Shown piece by piece: positions 59,515 through 64,000 of a DNA stretch of 64,000 bases (its first letter is position 1; each line of letters starts with the position of its first letter). The DNA lies in contig OZ242191.1 of NCBI GenBank assembly GCA_965205915.1, forward strand, positions 1,240,001-1,304,000. Reading direction: 5' to 3'. The notes beneath the pieces are model-generated. The model did not search any database and was not told where the DNA came from. It saw only the letters and a list, made by a program, of their open reading frames with translations. The position numbers and the translations under genes were made by a program. Origin of the DNA: VXMO01 sp965205915 (GTDB taxonomy: Bacteria > Chloroflexota > Dehalococcoidia > UBA6926).

Positions 59515-60134
59515 TGCGCCTCTGTGTATTCCTGCCGACCCTCGGCCACGTATGCAACCCGACCTGCCTGTTGGCGGATGGCGTCAGCGATGACATCCTC
59601 GCGAGTGCGAAAGAGATCCGGCTGCGGTGGCAGGCCCTGGGATTCCAGCAACCGATTCATCAGCGTTTCATGGCTCTCGACTGCGCCATCAGGCAGGATA
59701 TGCTGCACATCCACTCCCTGTTCCGCAAGCGCACGCGCCACAAGCAGTGCACGGTGACATTCAAGCGGGTCTTTTTCCATGCAAAGCAGCGCAATGCGAC
59801 GCTCATCCGCCTGTCGAATCAAGAGGGCAATGCCATCGCAGAAGTCGTCAGACATAGCGGCGCGTTCATATGAGACACGCCCATCAGCATCGTAGGAGGA
59901 ACGGTCAGCCGGTCGCCCGCCAAGTTCCACGCCCATAAATGAGTATTCGATTCCAGCGTGTTCAAGGATAGGCTCCAGGCTGTCCGGGTTGAAGTGCGGA
60001 ACCCAACGGCTGCGGGGAGCGGAGCGGACATCCACGACCAAATCCACGCCGCTTGCGCCAAGCATCTCAACAAACTCCTCCGCAGAATGATTGGAGTGAC
60101 CTATCGTACAAACCGGCCAGGCCGTTGTGCCCAT
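59511..60134 (-). CDS. DUF488 family protein (long)
   Basis: A 207-residue DUF488 protein with VCTIGHSNHSAEEFVEML, DLVVDVRSAPRSRWVPHFN and LLCMEKDPLECHRALLVARAL. The DVRSxPxS block and the CHR motif are the usual signature. It lies 10 bases after the dual OB gene. Having two distinct DUF488 paralogues in tandem suggests they act as a pair, perhaps a heterodimer (inference). Confidence 0.88.
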   Translation of the reverse strand: MGTTAWPVCTIGHSNHSAEEFVEMLGASGVDLVVDVRSAPRSRWVPHFNPDSLEPILEHAGIEYSFMGVELGGRPADRSSYDADGRVSYERAAMSDDFCDGIALLIRQADERRIALLCMEKDPLECHRALLVARALAEQGVDVQHILPDGAVESHETLMNRLLESQGLPPQPDLFRTREDVIADAIRQQAGRVAYVAEGRQEYTEAH

Positions 60135-60144
60135 ATCGCCCCCC

Positions 60145-60843
60145 TCAGGCCTCGATTATCGCCGCAATGAGCTTGTAGTGGTACTCCGGCTCGCCCGGCA
60201 CACGCCTAAACGGCTCACCGACAGTTACGGTCAGATATGACTTGCCCAACCCATAGGTTCCAACTCCTTCTTGCTGAAAGCGATCCTCATACTCGACATC
60301 AGTTATGCGGAGGACGTAGCTCTCATTCTCATACGTGAACGCGCCCCTTAGCTGCAGATTTGTCCGGCCCTCATCGTTAGTATGTTCGGTCACCCTGACT
60401 TCCATGGCAGGAACTCCGATGAAACGCGCAGAGTCGGATAGCTTCTTCTCGGGGTCGTAAAGGAAACGATCATTCTTGCCCCGCGCGGAATCGTTGCCGT
60501 TCTCCCAAAGAGGTTCCGCAGGGTCGACCCAGCGGTCAATGTTGCTGACGTCTGCCCGGCGATCCTTGCGCCATTGACCCGGCCCAACCAGCCAGTTCTC
60601 AGGCTGGTACGGCAGTGGCAGAGGCCCGCTGACGGGCACTTCAATCACATCAAGGAGCGCCGGTTCCGTGCCGTCGGCGTACCGCATTTCTTCCGGCATG
60701 ACTTCGCCCTTTTCTGTGTCGCTGACGGGACGAACCCATGCCAGCGTTCGGTCAGGCATCATCTCTTTGCCGACTATGCATCTGCCCCCATACTTGCGTG
60801 AATTCGCAAGGCACAAGATCTGTTTGACGTTGGTAGTACTCAC
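60145..60843 (-). CDS. dual OB domain-containing protein
   Basis: A 232-residue protein matching the domain named dual OB. It starts with VKQILCLANSRKYGGRCIVGKEM and has WVRPVSDTEKGEVMPEE, LLDVIEVPV, YQPENWLVG and a C-terminal SYLTVTVGEPF. It should bind nucleic acid or a nucleotide ligand. The GTG at 60843 with GGGGAAGG upstream is chosen; the frame is open to 61125 inside mazG. Its neighbours, two DUF488 genes, are known companions in bacteria, suggesting a nucleic-acid related role (inference). Confidence 0.78.
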   Translation of the reverse strand: MSTTNVKQILCLANSRKYGGRCIVGKEMMPDRTLAWVRPVSDTEKGEVMPEEMRYADGTEPALLDVIEVPVSGPLPLPYQPENWLVGPGQWRKDRRADVSNIDRWVDPAEPLWENGNDSARGKNDRFLYDPEKKLSDSARFIGVPAMEVRVTEHTNDEGRTNLQLRGAFTYENESYVLRITDVEYEDRFQQEGVGTYGLGKSYLTVTVGEPFRRVPGEPEYHYKLIAAIIEA

Positions 60844-60874
60844 GTGCCTTCCCCATTGGTTTAGAACAAGCGTA

Positions 60875-61702
60875 TCACAACTTGCCCTCGCTTTGCTTCG
60901 CCTCCTCCCACAGGCCGTCCATCTGCTCCGGTGACATGGCCGAGAACTCCTCGCCGCGTTCGCGGGCCGTGTCCTCCATGTGCCGGAATCTCGACACAAA
61001 TCGACGGTTTGCGTGCCGCAACGCGCCCTCCGCGTCGATGTCCATTCGCCGCGCGAGATTAACCAGACTGAACAGCAGATCGCCCATCTCCCATTCCTGC
61101 GCGGCGTGAGCATCCGTGACGTCATCGTTGCTCTCCGTGCCTGTCACCTCCGCGAGCTCCGTGGCCTCCTCCGCAACCTTGGCAAGGACGCCATCGATAT
61201 TCGGCCAATCAAACCCGACGTTCGCGGCACGACCCTGCGTCCGCTGCGCATATGTCAGGGCCGGCAGGTTCGCGGGCACGCCCTCCATCAGCGATGCGCC
61301 GTGCCGTTCCTCGCTTTTGAGCACCTCCCACCGCGCGGCAACCTCCTCCGCCGTTCGCGCATCCGCGTCACCAAAGACGTGGGGGTGGCGGCGGATGAGC
61401 TTGTTGACCAGACCCTCGATAACATCGTCGACAGTGAAGTGCCCGCCCTCTGATGCGATTTCACTGTGCAGCATGACCTGAAGGAGGACATCGCCCAACT
61501 CCTCGCGGAGGCCCGGCATGGAGTTGGCGTCGATCTCCTCGACGGCCTCATACGTCTCCTCAATCAGGTACGGGGTGAGCGACTGATGCGTCTGTTCGCG
61601 ATCCCACGGACAGCCGTCTGGCGCGCGGAGCCGGGCTACGATGTCCACCAGCGTCTGAAACGCGCGGTTATCCTGCCCGGCCACCCCATTCGCATCGGTC
61701 AT
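60875..61702 (-). CDS. mazG: nucleoside triphosphate pyrophosphohydrolase MazG
   Basis: A 275-residue MazG protein that removes abnormal NTPs. The first MazG domain has CPWDREQTHQSL, EETYEAVEEID and REELGDVLLQVMLHSEIA (metal-binding EExxE and ExxD). The second has WEMGDLLFSLVNLARRMDIDAEGALRHANRRFVSRF. Length is typical. It lies 31 bases upstream of the dual OB gene and probably leads that operon. Confidence 0.94.
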   Translation of the reverse strand: MTDANGVAGQDNRAFQTLVDIVARLRAPDGCPWDREQTHQSLTPYLIEETYEAVEEIDANSMPGLREELGDVLLQVMLHSEIASEGGHFTVDDVIEGLVNKLIRRHPHVFGDADARTAEEVAARWEVLKSEERHGASLMEGVPANLPALTYAQRTQGRAANVGFDWPNIDGVLAKVAEEATELAEVTGTESNDDVTDAHAAQEWEMGDLLFSLVNLARRMDIDAEGALRHANRRFVSRFRHMEDTARERGEEFSAMSPEQMDGLWEEAKQSEGKL

Positions 61703-61899
61703 ATGTCACCCCCATCGGCTGCCCCGGCATCTTCCGGTTTCAGCATAGGGGGGACGGTGGAGCGCCGCCATGCCCACCCATTCCTTGCCGCGCTATAGCG
61801 CCGTTGCTAGACTGGAATATCGGCCAACGTCGCAATTGCGCGTTTGAGCCCTGCAATGGTGAGTACACCGGTGACGCGGGGCATATGAGTTGGCCGCAT

Positions 61900-61976
61900 G
61901 GTGGGTGTGGCCTAGTTAGGTTTAAGGCACCAGGTTGTGGCCCTGGAGATCGTGGGTTCGAATCCCATCACCCACC
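61900..61976 (+). tRNA. tRNA-His(GTG)
   Basis: A 77-base tRNA. Acceptor GTGGGTG pairs with CACCCAC; the extra G at 61900 (position -1) faces C73, the identity mark of tRNA-His. The anticodon arm CCAGGTTGTGGCCCTGG reads GTG. The T arm has GGTTCGAATCC. CCA is encoded at 61977-61979. Confidence 0.96.
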
Positions 61977-62070
61977 CCATGTATTTTAAAGTTCGCGCAG
62001 GCCCTCGGCTACGGAATTAGTCGGCCTGCCGCGTTCCGGCGTGGGGATCTACCTACGCTTGTTGTCGGGA

Positions 62071-63450
62071 CTAATGTGGTCCCGGGCCGTCAGTTGTGCT
62101 CATTTGCGCCGCGTCCACATAGCGTGGCGGGGTCGGCGGGCGGAGGAACAGAACCAGGATGGCGCTGACGACGAAGAACACAATGAACAGGGCGAATGCA
62201 GGCTGATATGAGCCCAGTTCGTCACGAATATAATTCATGACGATGGGGCCGGTCGAGCCAATTCCGAACGTGATTACGAACCCGGCTGATCGTACGGAGC
62301 CGAGGCTCAGGCGACCGAAGGAGTTAGCCCACAGCACTTCCTGCGTCACTCCCAGGCTTGTAATCCCCATGCCGTAGACAATCAACGCGAGGAACAGCAG
62401 ATAAACGTTGTCGGCAAAGAGGAACAACGTGGAACCAATCCCCTGGAGCACGAATGGCATCGCACGGATGGGGCCGATGCTGGCCCGCTCCGCAAGGACG
62501 CCCACGGCCGGCAGCGTCACCGCCATGACGATGGCGCGCGTTGTCAGCGCTGCCGCCAGGAAGGCCTCTTCGTAGCCCAGATCCTGGAGGTAGGGGGCAA
62601 GCGATATGTTGATACCCTGGAATGCGAAGCTCGCGATGGCAAAGCAGCCCGCAATGAGCCAGAAGGCCGGCGTCTTCAGGGCCTCCCTGCGTGTCCACTG
62701 GGGTTCCCGCATCGGTTCCGCCCGTTGTGGCGTGACCGGTACGGCGTGGCCTGCGAATCCGCTCGCCGATGGGGCAACAGAGGCCATATCCTCGACGCCG
62801 TCCGGCCGCAGGCCCATATCCTCCGGTCGCCGCCGGATGAGTATCGTCGACGGCGCAAGCACTACGACCCAGGTGAGGATGGCGAAGATCCAGAACATCT
62901 CCCGCCAGCCGAATTCGGCGATGACGTACACGGCGACGGGGATCATAACGACATTGCTGATGCTCGCGCCGGTGTTGGAGATCGCCAGCGCCCGCCCGCG
63001 CATCCGTATGAACCAGTTATTGATCGCTACACTCGTTACGAGGCTGCCCATCAATGTGAAGCCGATGGCAGCGACGAATCCACGCACCAGGTAGAACTGC
63101 CAGAGGGAATCGACGAACGTCACTCCCACCAGGGCCGTACCTGCGATGAGAGCGCCCACGGGCAACAGGGTACGTGCTCCAAACCGATCCACCAGCGGGC
63201 CAATGAGCGGGGCAGTACCCGCTTCAACGAAACGAGAGATCGTCTGGACGGCCGCTATCTGTGTATAACCCCAGCCAAACTCGCCCTTCAGCGGCTGGAA
63301 GAACAGACCCAGCGTCGATGAGAACTGCTCGGCATAGGCAAGGTGCGCCATAAACGAGGCGGCGACGATGTTCCAGCCATAGAAATAACGGCTTCGCCTG
63401 CGACGACGCGGCGGCTCCCCGTTCTCGTCACTACTTGGAACATTCTCCAA
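62071..63450 (-). CDS. MFS transporter
   Basis: A 459-residue major facilitator with 12 hydrophobic helices. A basic N-terminus (RRRRRSRYFYGW) is followed by helix 1. The loop 2-3 signature appears as PLVDRFGARTLLP, and the central cytoplasmic loop (about residues 220-250) links two six-helix bundles. It resembles the oxalate/formate and monocarboxylate antiporter group; substrate is inference. A basic stretch close to the C-terminus is not conserved. Monocistronic. Confidence 0.88.
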   Translation of the reverse strand: MENVPSSDENGEPPRRRRRSRYFYGWNIVAASFMAHLAYAEQFSSTLGLFFQPLKGEFGWGYTQIAAVQTISRFVEAGTAPLIGPLVDRFGARTLLPVGALIAGTALVGVTFVDSLWQFYLVRGFVAAIGFTLMGSLVTSVAINNWFIRMRGRALAISNTGASISNVVMIPVAVYVIAEFGWREMFWIFAILTWVVVLAPSTILIRRRPEDMGLRPDGVEDMASVAPSASGFAGHAVPVTPQRAEPMREPQWTRREALKTPAFWLIAGCFAIASFAFQGINISLAPYLQDLGYEEAFLAAALTTRAIVMAVTLPAVGVLAERASIGPIRAMPFVLQGIGSTLFLFADNVYLLFLALIVYGMGITSLGVTQEVLWANSFGRLSLGSVRSAGFVITFGIGSTGPIVMNYIRDELGSYQPAFALFIVFFVVSAILVLFLRPPTPPRYVDAAQMSTTDGPGPH

Positions 63451-63549
63451 CTCGGCCGCTACTCCTCAACCTAACGCGATGACTGATTATGCGGTGTACG
63501 GCGCCGCCGCGTCATGCGGGGGCATGGGACGAAAGGGCGTGGAACTCGC

Positions 63550-64000
63550 CTACCGGCGGCGTCTGCCTAGCAGGCGGGCCAGCTCTGCGGCATCAGGATT
63601 CCTGGAAGATGCTGCTCGCGGGAATTGTTCCAGTTTCGCGAAGTGTTCGCTTTCGGAAATCTGACGGGGCCAATCCAGATTGATTGAGAAGCGCCGCCCA
63701 TGCACGAAAATGGAGCCGGACTCGATCAGCCAATTCACATCTCGTTCCAGCGCGCGATCGGCATGTTTCAGTTCCAGATAGGACGGAAGCAGTACATCAA
63801 CCAGCTCTTCGGGACCTAGAGGGCCTGAATCCAGCAATGCATCAAGTAATTTCAGTTGCCTAAGAGCCAAGACGCGCTTCCTCGGATTCATCAGGCGGCC
63901 ATATAGTGAGCGAGCAAATTCGCGGAAGAGGATCCTATTGTTCTGCTCTGTAATCTGGCCCCCAAGTGCATTGCAGCGCTCAGCGATCGCACGGAGGGCG
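63550..64000 (-). CDS. C-terminal part of a protein running off the window
   Basis: The frame is open to the right edge, so only the last 149 residues are seen. They include RILFREFARSLYGRLMNPRKRV, then VLALRQLKLLDALLDSGPLGPEELVDVLL, which looks like a winged-helix segment, and ADRALERDVNWLIESGSIFVHG. It might be the regulatory end of a Fic-type or similar protein, but I cannot name it. The tail is basic (LLGRRRR). An internal ATG at 63891 is not the natural start. Confidence 0.55.
   Translation of the reverse strand, partial: ALRAIAERCNALGGQITEQNNRILFREFARSLYGRLMNPRKRVLALRQLKLLDALLDSGPLGPEELVDVLLPSYLELKHADRALERDVNWLIESGSIFVHGRRFSINLDWPRQISESEHFAKLEQFPRAASSRNPDAAELARLLGRRRR

Noticed and set aside
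1..64000. CRISPR array, insertion sequence or prophage
   Set aside because: No regularly spaced direct repeats, transposase, integrase or structural phage genes were seen. The Gp37/Gp68-like name of DUF5131 alone does not indicate a phage.

Overview
The window looks like a piece of a bacterial chromosome of moderately high G+C. It is most consistent with a Chloroflexota lineage of the SAR202/Dehalococcoidia kind. That placement is inference from gene content: a UPF0182 membrane protein, DUF3179 and DUF2330 secreted proteins, fused CaiB/BaiF CoA-transferases, FAS1-like/MaoC hotdog dehydratases and scattered xanthine-dehydrogenase-family subunits. There is no rRNA or marker gene here to settle it.

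Layout. 1-2.9 kb: histidine phosphatase, tilS and a small membrane protein. 2.9-4.8 kb: a self-contained DUF5131/TcmP two-gene unit with its own promoter. 4.9-9.6 kb (minus): glycosyltransferase and purF-purM-purH. 9.7-18.2 kb: arginine biosynthesis (argJ-argB-UPF0182, and argD apart) interspersed with HigBA-like, Phd/VapC and HicB-HicA-HicB modules. 18.2-20.5 kb: molybdopterin subunit of a xanthine-dehydrogenase-family enzyme. 20.5-22.9 kb: a probable type II restriction-modification pair. 23-28.8 kb: a membrane-anchored metzincin, gyrA with a long acidic tail, and a DUF2779 nuclease-like protein. 28.9-31.4 kb: a DUF3179 lipoprotein and a frameshifted copy of its 3' end flanking a membrane protein. 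31.7-39.2 kb: pyrC-carA-(membrane protein)-carB-pyrK-like. 39.2-52.4 kb: an accessory-rich stretch with DinB, five further toxin-antitoxin-like loci, CoA-transferase, MaoC-type dehydratases, a candidate selenocysteine ArsC/Spx protein, and coxG/coxM/coxS-like genes. 52.5-64 kb: lipoproteins, endonuclease/exonuclease/phosphatase, truncated CYTH protein, sulfatase-like hydrolase, tRNA-Ile(GAT), a mazG-dual OB-DUF488-DUF488 operon, tRNA-His(GTG), an MFS transporter and a protein running off the right edge.

Working together: purF/M/H supply IMP, pyrC/carA/carB/pyrK-like feed UMP, and carAB also gives carbamoyl phosphate to arginine synthesis, for which argJ/B/D are present. The FAD, 2Fe-2S and CoxG-like genes at 50.5-52.4 kb could complete the hydroxylase whose large subunit lies 30 kb away (inference).

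The most interesting observation is at 47866-48222. A complete ArsC/Spx-family gene has an in-frame TGA exactly where the first cysteine of the CxxC motif should be. A perfect 8-bp hairpin with a G-starting loop follows at bacterial SECIS distance. A decayed duplicate of its 5' end, keeping the same TGA, lies 0.9 kb upstream. Eight toxin-antitoxin-like loci in 64 kb, one with an unrecognised 297-residue partner, are the second main theme.
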